Of a stretch of 64,000 nucleotides of DNA, positions 47,165 to 56,823 are shown one piece after another. Under the pieces are notes generated by a model that saw nothing but the letters and a program-made list of their open reading frames with translations, was not told the origin of the DNA and searched no databases. How positions within the stretch are numbered: the stretch's first letter is position 1; each line of letters starts with the position of its first letter. Position numbers and translations under genes: made by a program. Origin of the DNA: Halomonas sp. UBA3074 (lineage in GTDB: Bacteria; Pseudomonadota; Gammaproteobacteria; Pseudomonadales; Halomonadaceae); assembly GCF_002366715.1 (NCBI RefSeq), contig NZ_DFBS01000022.1, positions 62,001 to 126,000 of the forward strand, read 5' to 3'.

Positions 47165-49114
47165 ATGAGCGATCAACAGAACGTCTATCCGGTGCGCGAT
47201 GATTTCGCCGCCAATGCCTGGGCCGATAAAACCAAGTATGAGGCCATGTATCAGCAGTCGATGGACGATCCGGAAGGCTTCTGGGCCGAGCAGGCCAAAC
47301 GCCTGGACTGGATTAAAGCGCCCAGCAAAATTAAAAGTACCTCTTTCGCGCGTGACAACGTCGATATTCGCTGGTTTGAGGACGGTTTGCTCAACGTCAG
47401 CGCCAACTGTCTGGATCGCCATTTAGAAAAGCGTGGCGATCAGACAGCGATCATCTGGGAAGGCGATAATCCCGATGAATCCAAGCACATCAGCTATCGC
47501 GAGCTTCACGCGCGTACGAACCAGCTAGCCAACGCGCTCAGAGAGCTGGGTATCGGTAAAGGCGATACCGTCACCCTGTATATGCCGATGATCCCCGAAG
47601 CTGCCATGGCGATGCTCGCCTGTGCGCGCATCGGTGCCGTGCACTCGGTGGTGTTTGGTGGTTTCTCACCAGATGCCGTTGCTCAGCGGGTAATCGGTGC
47701 TGACTCGAAGCTGGTGATTACCGCGGATGAGTCGGTGCGCGGTGGCAAACATGTGCCGCTGAAGGAGAACGTAGACGCCGCGTTGACCCGTGAAGGCACG
47801 GACGTGTGCAAGAACGTGCTGGTAGTGAAGCGTACCGGTGGTGATATCGAGTGGAAAGACGGCCGCGATGTCTGGTTCGACGAACTCGTCGACAAGCAGT
47901 CCAGCGAGTGTGAGCCGGAAGCCATGGGTGCCGAAGACCCGCTATTTATCCTCTACACCTCGGGTTCTACCGGGGCGCCTAAAGGCTTGAAGCACACCAC
48001 CGGCGGCTACCTCACCTACGCGGCCATGACCCACCAGTACGTGTTCGACTATCAAGAGGGTGAAATTTACTGGTGTACCGCCGATGTGGGCTGGGTCACC
48101 GGGCATAGCTATATCGTTTATGGCCCATTGGCTAATGGTGCAACGACCCTGATGTTCGAGGGTGTTCCCAGCTATCCCACCCATGGCCGTATGGGCGATA
48201 TCGTTGATAAGCACAACGTCAACATTCTTTATACTGCGCCCACCGCGGTGCGTGCACTGATGGCCCATGGCGACAACGTGATGGATTCCAGTAAGCGCGA
48301 TAGTCTTCGGCTGCTGGGCTCTGTGGGTGAGCCCATCAACCCGGAAGCCTGGGAGTGGTTCTACCGCGTAATCGGTAACGAAAAATGCCCCATCGTCGAT
48401 ACCTGGTGGCAAACCGAAACCGGCGGCATCATGATTGCCCCGCTGCCGGGCGCTACCGCGCTAAAACCAGGGTCAGCGACCACGCCTTTCTTTGGTGTGA
48501 AGCCCGCGCTAGTCGATAACGAAGGTAATATTCTGGAAGGCGCCACCGATGGTAATCTGGTCATTCTGGATTCTTGGCCGGGCCAGGCGCGTTCGATTTG
48601 GGGCGACCATGAGCGCTATATCCAAACCTATTTCTCCACCTACGACGGTATGTACTTTACCGGTGACGGTTGCCGCCGTGATGAGGATGGTTATTACTGG
48701 ATTACCGGTCGTGTCGATGACGTACTGAACGTGTCCGGCCACCGTATGGGAACCGCGGAGATCGAGTCGTCGTTGGTGGCGCATAGTGCCGTTGCCGAAG
48801 CCGCCGTCGTTGGTTTCCCGCATGATATTAAAGGGCAGGGCATCTATATTTATGTCACCCTGAACGACGGCATTGAAGAGTCTGACGAGCTTAAGAAAGA
48901 GCTGACCCAGTGGGTGCGCAAAGATATTGGCCCGATTGCCTCGCCAGATGTCATTCAATGGGCGCCAGGCTTACCGAAAACCCGCTCGGGTAAAATCATG
49001 CGTCGTATCCTGCGCAAGATTGCCGCCAATGAGTGCGATGGTTTAGGTGACACCAGTACGCTAGCGGATCCGTCGGTGGTCGATGAGCTGATCGAGCATC
49101 GCGCCAATCAATAA
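47165..49114 (+). CDS. acs: Acetyl-CoA synthetase
   Basis: Acs activates acetate to acetyl-CoA via acetyl-AMP, the high-affinity acetate scavenging route. The 649-residue protein has the ATP-binding loop [19 protein letters not shown], the adenylate motif [38 protein letters not shown] and the C-terminal [16 protein letters not shown], whose Lys is the site inactivated by acetylation in homologues. AAAGAGG precedes the ATG at 47165. The following response regulator and sensor kinase resemble CrbR/CrbS, which activates acs in Vibrio and Pseudomonas. I infer that it is the main target. Confidence 0.97.
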   Translation: MSDQQNVYPVRDDFAANAWADKTKYEAMYQQSMDDPEGFWAEQAKRLDWIKAPSKIKSTSFARDNVDIRWFEDGLLNVSANCLDRHLEKRGDQTAIIWEGDNPDESKHISYRELHARTNQLANALRELGIGKGDTVTLYMPMIPEAAMAMLACARIGAVHSVVFGGFSPDAVAQRVIGADSKLVITADESVRGGKHVPLKENVDAALTREGTDVCKNVLVVKRTGGDIEWKDGRDVWFDELVDKQSSECEPEAMGAEDPLFILYTSGSTGAPKGLKHTTGGYLTYAAMTHQYVFDYQEGEIYWCTADVGWVTGHSYIVYGPLANGATTLMFEGVPSYPTHGRMGDIVDKHNVNILYTAPTAVRALMAHGDNVMDSSKRDSLRLLGSVGEPINPEAWEWFYRVIGNEKCPIVDTWWQTETGGIMIAPLPGATALKPGSATTPFFGVKPALVDNEGNILEGATDGNLVILDSWPGQARSIWGDHERYIQTYFSTYDGMYFTGDGCRRDEDGYYWITGRVDDVLNVSGHRMGTAEIESSLVAHSAVAEAAVVGFPHDIKGQGIYIYVTLNDGIEESDELKKELTQWVRKDIGPIASPDVIQWAPGLPKTRSGKIMRRILRKIAANECDGLGDTSTLADPSVVDELIEHRANQ

Positions 49115-49150
49115 CGGCAACACCGCTGCAGGCTATTTAGCCTAGGATGT

Positions 49151-49186
49151 ACAGTGCCGGCCGGGTAGGTCGGCACTGTTGTTTTG
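49151..49186 (+). terminator. Terminator of acs
   Basis: ACAGTGCCGGCC pairs with GGTCGGCACTGT (12 bp, one G-T wobble) around a 5-base GGGTA loop and is followed by TGTTTT, 36 bases after the acs stop. Confidence 0.82.
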
Positions 49187-49328
49187 GTTGGTACAACCTT
49201 TCTATTACAAATTGTGCATGTGATGCTTGGGCATGATGAAGCCCATGGGGTACCATGCTTCACAACCGTAAGAGCCTAGCGTCGCGGCGGCAGACAACCC
49301 CGCTGCTCGAGGAACCGGAGGAATATCC

Positions 49329-49991
49329 ATGGCAGTAGCTCATAAGTTTATCGTCGCTGACGATCACCCGCTGTTTCGTGCAGCGCTGACCCAAGCGTTA
49401 CGCCAGTTGGCCCCCCAGGCGGAAATTGTCGAAGCGGATACCATGGAAGCCACCACCGATGTGGTGAATCGCCACCCAGATGCCGATTTGATTCTCCTGG
49501 ACCTGCACATGCCGGGAGCGCATGGCTTCTCTGGTTTGATCCAACTGCGTGGCCAAATGCCCGATATCCCCGTCGCGGTGGTGTCTGGCAGTGATGAGCC
49601 CTATGTGGTTCGTCGTGCTATTGACTACGGCGCGTCGGGTTTTATCCCTAAATCATCGTCTCTACAACTAATTGCTGAGGCCGTGGGAGAAATCCTGCAG
49701 GGCGAAGTGTGGTTGCCCGAGGCGTTGGCCAACGTGTTGGAAGAGACCAGCGAAGAAGAGTCGCGCTTTGCCGAAGCGATTGCGTCGCTAACGCCCCAGC
49801 AGTTTCGTGTGCTGAATATGCTGACCGAAGGGCTGCTGAACAAACAGATCGCTTATGAATTGAGCGTCTCTGAAGCGACGATCAAAGCCCACGTGACGGC
49901 GATTTTACGTAAGTTGGGCGTGCACTCGCGTACCCAGGCCGTGATCGCGGCTCAGAAACTGGAAGTCGAGCCGCCGAAGGTAGTTTCCTAA
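49329..49991 (+). CDS. crbR: NarL/LuxR-family response regulator, CrbR-like
   Basis: It is a two-component response regulator with an N-terminal receiver domain (phospho-acceptor Asp58 in LILLDLHMPG, acidic pocket DDH at 11-13, Lys in GFIPKSSS). A C-terminal LuxR-type helix-turn-helix (LTPQQFRVLNMLTEGLLNKQIAYELSV, ATIKAHVTAILRKLGVHSR) follows. The 220-residue length fits. It has its own GGAGGAA ribosome site and lies between acs and the convergent hybrid kinase. By context it is the partner of that kinase and, as for CrbR/ErdR, would activate acs and actP. The symbol is given on context and is less certain than the domain call. Confidence 0.85.
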   Translation: MAVAHKFIVADDHPLFRAALTQALRQLAPQAEIVEADTMEATTDVVNRHPDADLILLDLHMPGAHGFSGLIQLRGQMPDIPVAVVSGSDEPYVVRRAIDYGASGFIPKSSSLQLIAEAVGEILQGEVWLPEALANVLEETSEEESRFAEAIASLTPQQFRVLNMLTEGLLNKQIAYELSVSEATIKAHVTAILRKLGVHSRTQAVIAAQKLEVEPPKVVS

Positions 49992-50053
49992 CGTCGCTCG
50001 CTAAAAACGCTTAACAAAAATCAATTTTCGCTATGTCTTCCTTTAAGCCAGCG

Positions 50054-50072
50054 GCGGCGCTTAACGCGCCGC
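50054..50072. other. Hairpin spanning the crbS stop codon
   Basis: GCGGCGC (50054-50060) and GCGCCGC (50066-50072) flank TTAAC, which includes the crbS stop. It lies between convergent crbR and crbS. No T-tract is next to it, so a terminator role is uncertain. Confidence 0.4.
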
Positions 50073-53000
50073 GCGATTGGCCTGTAGTGTGCGCGTCAAT
50101 AGCGCCCGCAGCGCCGCTGGCTTGACGGGCTTCAATAGCAGTTGATAGCCCGCCCGCTTGATCTCTTCTGCCACCGCTTCGGTGCGGTCAGCGGTAATCA
50201 CAATCCCTGGTACCGCGCCTTCAAACCGCTCGCTGAGTGCTTCCAGCGCCATTAACCCGGTGACCTCGTTATCCAGGTGGTAATCCGCCAGAATCGCGTC
50301 TGGGTCGCCGTCCATATTGCGTAGGATCGATTTGGCCCCGCCGATACTGGTGGCAGTAAACACCTCACAACCCCAGCCGCTCAGCATGGCGGTCATGCCT
50401 TCCAGAATTAGCGTCTCGTTATCGATACACACAATCCGCGTACCGCTCAGCTTATGGCTGCCACGCCGCGCTTGGGGCTCGAGCTCGCTATTGCTTGCTT
50501 CACGGGCGGTAACGATGGGCACGCTAACGGAGAAAACGGCACCTTTACCCACCGTCGAACGTACTTTGATGGGGTGATCCAGCACACGGCTCATGCGATC
50601 AGCAATCGACAGCCCAAGCCCCAGGCCTTTCTCGCTCTCTTTGTGGCGCGAGACCTGATCCAAGCGACGGAACTCCTGAAAAATCTCGGTAAGCTTGGAC
50701 TCGGGAATGCCGGGGCCGCTGTCCCACACTTCAATAGACAGCCAGCCGTTATGGCGGCGGCAGCCCAGCAGCACGCGGCCCTCTTGGGTGTAACGAATCG
50801 CGTTGGATAAGAAGTTTTGTACGATACGGCGCAGCATCTGCGGGTCTGAGTCGACCCACAGCTGGGTCGGTACGACCTCCAAGTCCAATCCGCGATCATC
50901 CGCCATGACCTCAAACTCGGCGCGTAGCGGGCGCACGATATCCGCCAGGGCAAAGTGACTGCGCCGCGGCGTTAAAGCGCCTGCGTCCAGTTTGGAGATA
51001 TCCAGCAGGGTGCTAAGCAGCTCCTCCGCTGCCTGGAGCGAGTTGTCGATATGGCCAACGATGCGCTGGGTATCGGTCGTCGTCACGTTTTGCATTAAGG
51101 CAGAGGTGAATAGGCGCGCCGCGTTAAGCGGTTGCAACAAGTCGTGGCTGGCCGCGGCCAGAAAGCGCGTTTTAGACGCGTTGGCATCTTCCGCCAACTG
51201 CTTGGCCTGGCGTAGGGCCAGCTCCGCCTCGGCGCGCACACGGTTCTCCTGGCGCAGGGCGGCGTTGGCTTCGGAAAGCGCCTGGGTGCGTTCGCGTACC
51301 CGCTCCTCCAGGGTTTCATTGGTCTCTTTCAGGGCAATTTCGGCCTGGCGTCGCTCGGTAATATCCTGGTAAAGGGCAAAGAACCCCAGGATTGCCTGGC
51401 TGTCGCCAAAGTGGGGCGTATACGTCACCAGCATATAGCGCATGGCATCGCTCACCCGTAACGACACTTCGAAACTGACTCGCTCACCGTTCAACGCCCG
51501 GGCCACCCACGGCGCACGTTCCTCGGCTTGTTTTACCTGCAGAACGTCTTCAAAGCGGCGACCAATCACCGCGTTGCGATCAATGTTGAACGCCTGCTCG
51601 TAGGCGCGGTTGGTAAACAGGTAACGGCACTCTTTATCGAAGTAGGCAATCAGGGCGGGCACGTTATCGGTATAGATTCGGATATTGTTTTCCGAGCGAA
51701 TCAGCGCCTCTTCGATGCGCTTCTGCTGGGTAATATCCTGATAGGTATACACAAAACCACCGCCGGGCATGGGGTTGCCCTGCACTTCCAGCACGCTGCC
51801 ATCCTGGCGATAACGCACGTAGCGGTGGGGCTGGCCTTCACGAATGTTATCGAGCAGAAGCTGTACGTGCTCTTCGGGGTCACCGGGGCCATATTCGCCG
51901 TTGTGAGCGTTGTAGCGGAAGATGCGGTCAATGGGCGCGCCGACGCGAATCAGGTGGTCGGGGAAGCGGAACAGCTCCAGGTAGCGCTGGTTCCACACCA
52001 CCAGGCGCAGGTTCTGATCGACCACGCTGATGCCTTGATTGATATTCTCGATGGTGGCCTGCAGCAGCGCTCGGTTGAACTCCAGTACCTGAGAAGCTTC
52101 ATCGACGATCGAAATGACATCCGAGATGCCGATGCCGCGCCCCTGTAGCGCCGAGTTAACCACGATACGTGCTGAGGAAGCACCCAGCACCGAGGCGAGA
52201 AAACGTTCGGTGAACTGGATAATGTCGATCGACGCCCGGGTGCCGTCGTCCAGCGGTTTACCAGCGCGGCGGGCGTAGTCTTCAAAGGCGCGATCGACTT
52301 GGCCTGCGCCCAGGAATCGTTCACAGAGGACTTTCAGGTCGCCGACGGTGGTCGCGCCCGTCCAGGGGCGATTGACCGAGGTCTGGCGTGTTTCCACGCT
52401 GTCTACAAACAGCGAGGCCTGAATGCGCTCGACGACCCGTTGAGACGTGACCTGGGAAATGAAAATGTAGCAAAACAGATTAACCCCGAGTGACAGCATC
52501 ACGCCGTGGGTAAAACTATCGCCCAGGTTGAGACCGAACAGTGCCGTGGGTGACAGCCAGTTAAGTCCCAGCGGGCCACCGCTCAGCCACTCGGTCGGCA
52601 TTACCCCGGCATTGATCATTGCGGGCAGCAGTAGGCTATAGGCCCAGATGGCGAAGCCTGCGTTCATGCCGACGATTACCCCGAGCCGATTGCCGCGCTT
52701 CCAGTAGAGGCCGCCAATCAAGGCAGGTGCGAACTGAGCGGCGGCAGCAAACGAGAGCATGCCAATCGAGGCCAACGAGGTAAATTCGGCAATCAACTGA
52801 TAGAAGCCATAGGCCATCGCCAGCACGGCGACAATGGTTAAGCGCCGCGCTCGCAGTACCAAGCGGCCATAGTCCCGGGCCTTGGTGTCGAACCAACGCA
52901 GCCGGAACAGGGCAGGGATAACAATTTCATTGGAGATCATGATCGACACCGCCACCGCGGCAACGATCACCATACCAGTCGCTGCGGAGAAGCCACCGAT

Positions 53001-54002
53001 AAAGGTAAGCAGCGTCAGCCACTGCTGCCCCGATGCCATGGATAGCGCCAATACATAGGTGTCCGGCTCGACACCGCTTTCGGAAAACATCAGCAGCCCG
53101 GCGGCGGCCAAAGGCACCACGAAAAAGGCAATCGCCAATAGATAGAGCGGGAACAGCCAGCGGGCTTTGGTAGCGTCGTCGGGGTGAATGTTCTCGACTA
53201 CCGCCACATGGAACTGGCGGGGAAGACAGAGAATCGCCAGCATGGCGAGCAGGGTTTGCGCCCAGAAGCTCTGGCCAAAATCTTGATTGGCAAGCTGGCG
53301 CTGCAGCTCAAGCTGGCTTTCGGCATGCTCCATCAGTTCGCCCAGGCCATCGAACATGCCCCAGGTCACAAACGCGCCCAGCACCACAAAGGCCAGCAAC
53401 TTGACCAACGACTCAAACGCCACGGCATGGATCAAGCCTTCGTGGTGCTCGGTGGCATCGGTATGCCGAGTACCAAAGAGAATCGCGAAGATAGCCATCA
53501 CAATGGCGACGTAGAACGCCGTATCGCCAAACAGCGGTGTGTGGGTCACATCCGAGGCGTCGGTGAGCACACTAAACGTGGTGGAGACCGCTTTCAGTTG
53601 CAGCGCAATGTAGGGCAGGGTGCCGACCAGGGCGACTAAGCTGGCAAAGGCGGCCAGCGACTGGGTTTTGCCGTAACGGGAGGCGATAAAGTCGGCAATC
53701 GAGGTGACGTTTTGGTGTTTGGCAACGCGGATCATCTTGGCCAACACCGGCCAGAACAGTAAAAACGTCAATATCGGGCCGACGAAGATACTTGCAAACG
53801 ACCAGCCCGCAGTGGCTGCCTGGCCCACGGCGCCGTAAAACGTCCACGATGTACAGTAGATCGCCAGCGCCAGGCTATAGATAATCGGGCGCCGCCGGGT
53901 GGCGCCATGGGTACGCGCGCGGCGGTCACCGTACCAAGCAATGCCGAATAAAACGGCAATATAGAGTAGCGATACCGCGACCAGTAGCCCGCCGTGAAAC
54001 AT
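50061..54002 (-). CDS. crbS: Hybrid sensor histidine kinase with SSS transporter domain, CrbS/MxtR-like
   Basis: It is a 1313-residue membrane kinase. Residues 1 to about 560 form a sodium:solute symporter-type domain of about 13 helices. A STAC-like linker follows (about 570-660), then a PAS (ATIENINQGISVVDQNLRLV), a second PAS (YTDNVPALIAYFDKECRYLF), a short coiled coil, HisKA with His953 in AAASHDLLQPLNAA, an HATPase domain (NFLSNAIRYT, WDSGPGIPES, GLGLGLSIAD) and a C-terminal receiver with Asp1240 in AILADYHLD. No HPt domain follows. Homologues CrbS and MxtR sense or transport a solute and control acetate use with CrbR. The ligand is unknown. GGGAGAAAGG precedes the ATG at 54002. Confidence 0.9.
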   Translation of the reverse strand: MFHGGLLVAVSLLYIAVLFGIAWYGDRRARTHGATRRRPIIYSLALAIYCTSWTFYGAVGQAATAGWSFASIFVGPILTFLLFWPVLAKMIRVAKHQNVTSIADFIASRYGKTQSLAAFASLVALVGTLPYIALQLKAVSTTFSVLTDASDVTHTPLFGDTAFYVAIVMAIFAILFGTRHTDATEHHEGLIHAVAFESLVKLLAFVVLGAFVTWGMFDGLGELMEHAESQLELQRQLANQDFGQSFWAQTLLAMLAILCLPRQFHVAVVENIHPDDATKARWLFPLYLLAIAFFVVPLAAAGLLMFSESGVEPDTYVLALSMASGQQWLTLLTFIGGFSAATGMVIVAAVAVSIMISNEIVIPALFRLRWFDTKARDYGRLVLRARRLTIVAVLAMAYGFYQLIAEFTSLASIGMLSFAAAAQFAPALIGGLYWKRGNRLGVIVGMNAGFAIWAYSLLLPAMINAGVMPTEWLSGGPLGLNWLSPTALFGLNLGDSFTHGVMLSLGVNLFCYIFISQVTSQRVVERIQASLFVDSVETRQTSVNRPWTGATTVGDLKVLCERFLGAGQVDRAFEDYARRAGKPLDDGTRASIDIIQFTERFLASVLGASSARIVVNSALQGRGIGISDVISIVDEASQVLEFNRALLQATIENINQGISVVDQNLRLVVWNQRYLELFRFPDHLIRVGAPIDRIFRYNAHNGEYGPGDPEEHVQLLLDNIREGQPHRYVRYRQDGSVLEVQGNPMPGGGFVYTYQDITQQKRIEEALIRSENNIRIYTDNVPALIAYFDKECRYLFTNRAYEQAFNIDRNAVIGRRFEDVLQVKQAEERAPWVARALNGERVSFEVSLRVSDAMRYMLVTYTPHFGDSQAILGFFALYQDITERRQAEIALKETNETLEERVRERTQALSEANAALRQENRVRAEAELALRQAKQLAEDANASKTRFLAAASHDLLQPLNAARLFTSALMQNVTTTDTQRIVGHIDNSLQAAEELLSTLLDISKLDAGALTPRRSHFALADIVRPLRAEFEVMADDRGLDLEVVPTQLWVDSDPQMLRRIVQNFLSNAIRYTQEGRVLLGCRRHNGWLSIEVWDSGPGIPESKLTEIFQEFRRLDQVSRHKESEKGLGLGLSIADRMSRVLDHPIKVRSTVGKGAVFSVSVPIVTAREASNSELEPQARRGSHKLSGTRIVCIDNETLILEGMTAMLSGWGCEVFTATSIGGAKSILRNMDGDPDAILADYHLDNEVTGLMALEALSERFEGAVPGIVITADRTEAVAEEIKRAGYQLLLKPVKPAALRALLTRTLQANRAAR

Positions 54003-54115
54003 GCCTTTCTCCCCGCCCGAGTGTGCGACCCACTAAACTTGCGCTAATAAAAAGGCTTCATTCTAGGCGAAACAGCGGGTCGTGTACGACCGTTTGTACC
54101 ACCAACGTTAATTGT

Positions 54116-54625
54116 CTATGCACACACGTTGTTAAGCAGGGGTGAGGTTTCACGCAGCGTGCGTATCTCTTCCAGCATCGGCTCACGAGACGCTTCATCC
54201 AGCGGTACCAATTCTCGGTTCTCACAGTTGAGTAAGTAGGGCTGGGTGATCAGAATATCGGTGTGGTGACGCTCAAACTGATAAAGAATAAATTCTGCCA
54301 AACGGGCGTCGCCCTGCTCGGTGATACGAATGTTCTCGCTGTCGACCACGCTAAATTTGGTGGTCATGGGGATGGCAAAGGTCCATGGACGCCAGATGGC
54401 GGTGCTGGTGTCGGTTGAAATCACCGTGGCACTGTCGGGAAGCTGCGCCTGCTTGTGTTCAAACCAGCTGTACTCCACCTGTATTTGATAGCCCAACATG
54501 CCCAGCCCGCCGCAGACCGGAACGATCCACTTGGGGAGGCGTTTGCCACTCAGCTTGCGCAGTATCAAGCCAATCCCTGCGGCCGCAAGGCCAGCAAAAA
54601 CAGCGGCGATCAAATGCCATATCAT
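54116..54625 (-). CDS. Hypothetical two-TM membrane protein in the acetate cluster
   Basis: I do not recognise this 169-residue protein. It starts MIWHLIAAVFAGLAAAGIGL, a hydrophobic helix (about 3-21), followed by a basic turn (RKLSGKRLPKW) and a second helix (about 33-48). A soluble domain of about 120 residues follows, presumably extracytoplasmic, with a conserved-looking PDSATVISTDTSTAIWRPWT segment and two Cys (one near residue 132 in LLNCENRE and one in the C-terminal NVCA). AAAGGAT lies before the ATG at 54625. It sits between crbS and actP, on the same strand as both, which suggests a role in acetate uptake or sensing. That is inference. Confidence 0.75.
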   Translation of the reverse strand: MIWHLIAAVFAGLAAAGIGLILRKLSGKRLPKWIVPVCGGLGMLGYQIQVEYSWFEHKQAQLPDSATVISTDTSTAIWRPWTFAIPMTTKFSVVDSENIRITEQGDARLAEFILYQFERHHTDILITQPYLLNCENRELVPLDEASREPMLEEIRTLRETSPLLNNVCA

Positions 54626-54669
54626 AAAATATCCTTTCTAAAAGCCATCTTTAACGGCTAGCTATAAAG

Positions 54670-54699
54670 CCATCGGGCCTCCGTAAGGAAGCCCGATGG
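54670..54699 (-). terminator. Terminator of yjcH-actP
   Basis: On the minus strand CCATCGGGC pairs with GCCCGATGG (perfect 9 bp, 12-base loop with extra TCC/GGA pairing), followed by CTTTATAG. It lies about 60 bases after the actP stop and before the unknown two-TM gene. Confidence 0.65.
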
Positions 54700-54759
54700 T
54701 AAGGTCGTTTCCAAAACGCAATCACATGATAGCGATGATACGTTAGGAGCGATTATGAC

Positions 54760-56541
54760 TTAGTGATCAATGGCCATACCAGCACCTTTGGGATAGCGAA
54801 CGCTTTCCACCAGATCCTGAATTTCCTGCGGCGGTGCCGCGGTCACTCGGGAAACGGCAAAGGCAACGGCGAAGTTGATCATCGCGCCCACTGCACCGAA
54901 GGAGAGCGGCGAGATGCCCAAGATCCAGTTGTCAGGCGTATTGGCCAGCGTGTTGGTGCCGGGAATGAAGAACCAACCCAGGTACGTAAAGATGTACAGC
55001 AGGGTGCAAATCAAGCCCGCCAGCATACCGGCGATCGCGCCAGAGTTGTTCATCCGCTTGGAGAAGATACCCATCATCAGCGCAGGGAACAGGGACGCAC
55101 CGGCGATACCAAAGGCGAGCGCCACCGTTTGCGCCGCGAACCCCGGCGGATTGAGCCCCAGATAGGTGGCCAATAGGATGGCACCGCCCATGGAGATTCG
55201 AGCCGCGAGCATTTCGCCTTTTTCGGTGATTTTCGGATTGATCATGGTCTTGATCAAATCGTGACTGATCGCCGACGAGATCGCCAGTAGCAAGCCTGCT
55301 GCTGTCGAGAGTGCAGCCGCGATACCACCTGCTGCGATCAAACCAATGACCCAGCCGGGCAAGTTGGCAATTTCCGGGTTGGCGAGTACCAGAATGTCGT
55401 TATTAACGGTGAGCTCGTTGCCTTCCCAGCCACGGTCTGCGTAGTCAGTCGCATCGTTGTAGAACTGAATACGGCCATCGTCGTTAGCATCGGTAAAGTT
55501 GATCAGGCCCGTCTCTTCCCAGGTGCGGAACCAATCAGGGCGCTCTTCGTAGAGAATCGGGTTTTGTGCGGCTTCTTCGTAGTTTTCCGTTTGGCCAGCC
55601 ATTTCTGGGTAGACCGTGGTCATCAGGTTCAAGCGTGCCATAGAGCCCACCGCCGGTGCGGTAAGGTAAAGCAGTGCAATGAACACCAATGCCCAGCCGG
55701 CAGACCAACGGGCGTCGGCTACCTTCGGTACGGTGAAAAAGCGAATGATAACGTGGGGCAGACCCGCGGTACCGACCATCAACGACAGGGTGAACAGCAC
55801 CATGTTGAGCTTGTTGTCCACATCGGCGGTGTAGTCCTGGAAGCCCAACGCACTGACGACGTCATCCAGTTTTTCCAGCAGCGGTACACCGGATTCAGTG
55901 TGCGTGCTGAACATGCCGAACATCGGAATGGGGTTGCCGGTCAGTTGGAAAGCAATGAATACGGCAGGAATGGTGTAAGCGATGATCAGAACGATGTACT
56001 GCGCTACCTGCGTGTAGGTAATGCCTTTCATACCGCCAAATACGGCGTAGAGGAAAACGATCAGCGCGGCTAACCAGATACCCCAGGTGTTGCTGACTTC
56101 GAGGAAGCGTGAGAAGGCAACGCCCGCACCGGTCATCTGACCGATAACGTAGGTCACCGACGCTACAATCAAGCACACGATCGCCACCAGGCGAGCGGTG
56201 TTGCTGTAGAAGCGGTCACCAATGAAGTCGGGCACGGTGAACTTACCAAACTTACGCAGGTAAGGGGCTAGTAGCATCGCCAGGATAACGTAGCCACCGG
56301 TCCAGCCCATCAGGAAGGTAGAGTTAGCGTAGCCACCCGAGGCCAGCAGACCCGCCATGGAGATGAACGACGCTGCTGACATCCAGTCCGCCGCGGTCGC
56401 CATGCCGTTGGTGATAGGGTGAACGCCGCCGCCCGCTACATAGAAGTCTTTCGTCGAGCCTGCTCGGGCCCAGATCGCAATGCCGATATAAAGGGCAAAG
56501 GAGGAGCCTACGAACAGTAGGTTGATTGCAAACTGGCTCAT
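54760..56541 (-). CDS. actP: Cation/acetate symporter ActP
   Basis: ActP is a solute:sodium symporter family permease importing acetate and related short-chain acids. The 593-residue protein has about 13 transmembrane helices, with FYVAGGGVHPITNGMATAADWMSAASF and GMKGITYTQVAQYIVLIIAYTIP typical of the ActP group. An unusual hydrophilic insertion of about 75 residues lies between two helices (VYPEMAGQTENYEEAAQNPI...ELTVNNDILV), containing the EF-hand-like DANDDGRIQFYN. It starts 6 bases after yjcH, using GGAG at the end of that gene. With acs and the CrbSR-like pair it makes an acetate uptake and activation module. Confidence 0.93.
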   Translation of the reverse strand: MSQFAINLLFVGSSFALYIGIAIWARAGSTKDFYVAGGGVHPITNGMATAADWMSAASFISMAGLLASGGYANSTFLMGWTGGYVILAMLLAPYLRKFGKFTVPDFIGDRFYSNTARLVAIVCLIVASVTYVIGQMTGAGVAFSRFLEVSNTWGIWLAALIVFLYAVFGGMKGITYTQVAQYIVLIIAYTIPAVFIAFQLTGNPIPMFGMFSTHTESGVPLLEKLDDVVSALGFQDYTADVDNKLNMVLFTLSLMVGTAGLPHVIIRFFTVPKVADARWSAGWALVFIALLYLTAPAVGSMARLNLMTTVYPEMAGQTENYEEAAQNPILYEERPDWFRTWEETGLINFTDANDDGRIQFYNDATDYADRGWEGNELTVNNDILVLANPEIANLPGWVIGLIAAGGIAAALSTAAGLLLAISSAISHDLIKTMINPKITEKGEMLAARISMGGAILLATYLGLNPPGFAAQTVALAFGIAGASLFPALMMGIFSKRMNNSGAIAGMLAGLICTLLYIFTYLGWFFIPGTNTLANTPDNWILGISPLSFGAVGAMINFAVAFAVSRVTAAPPQEIQDLVESVRYPKGAGMAIDH

Positions 56542-56547
56542 ACCGGC

Positions 56548-56808
56548 TTACTCCCCAAGTCCAAATTTTTGATCGAGCTTGTTCATCTTCCAGGCGTAAA
56601 AGAAGATCAGCACGATAAACGTTAAAATGGAGCCCTGTTGTGCAAACCAGAAGCCAAGATCAGTGCCGCCTACCGGAATACCGGCAAGCAGTGGGCGAAA
56701 TAGGATAGCGCATCCGTAAGAAACAAATGCCCAAACTGCTAGGCATCCGAAAATCAGGCGAACGTTAGCTTTCCAGTATTCAGCAGCATTGGTTTTATCG
56801 TCTGCCAT
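56548..56808 (-). CDS. yjcH: DUF485 membrane protein YjcH
   Basis: YjcH is a small two-helix membrane protein that accompanies ActP in most gammaproteobacteria. The 86-residue protein has LIFGCLAVWAFVSYGCAILFRPLL and GILTFIVLIFFYAWKMNKL-type helices (here GSILTFIVLIFFYAWKMNKL), separated by GIPVGGTDLGFWFAQQ. I chose the ATG at 56808, preceded by GGAGAG, over an in-frame GTG at 56823. It is co-transcribed with actP. Its function as a subunit or stabiliser is inferred from co-occurrence. Confidence 0.92.
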   Translation of the reverse strand: MADDKTNAAEYWKANVRLIFGCLAVWAFVSYGCAILFRPLLAGIPVGGTDLGFWFAQQGSILTFIVLIFFYAWKMNKLDQKFGLGE

Positions 56809-56823
56809 TGTGTTGCTCTCCAC

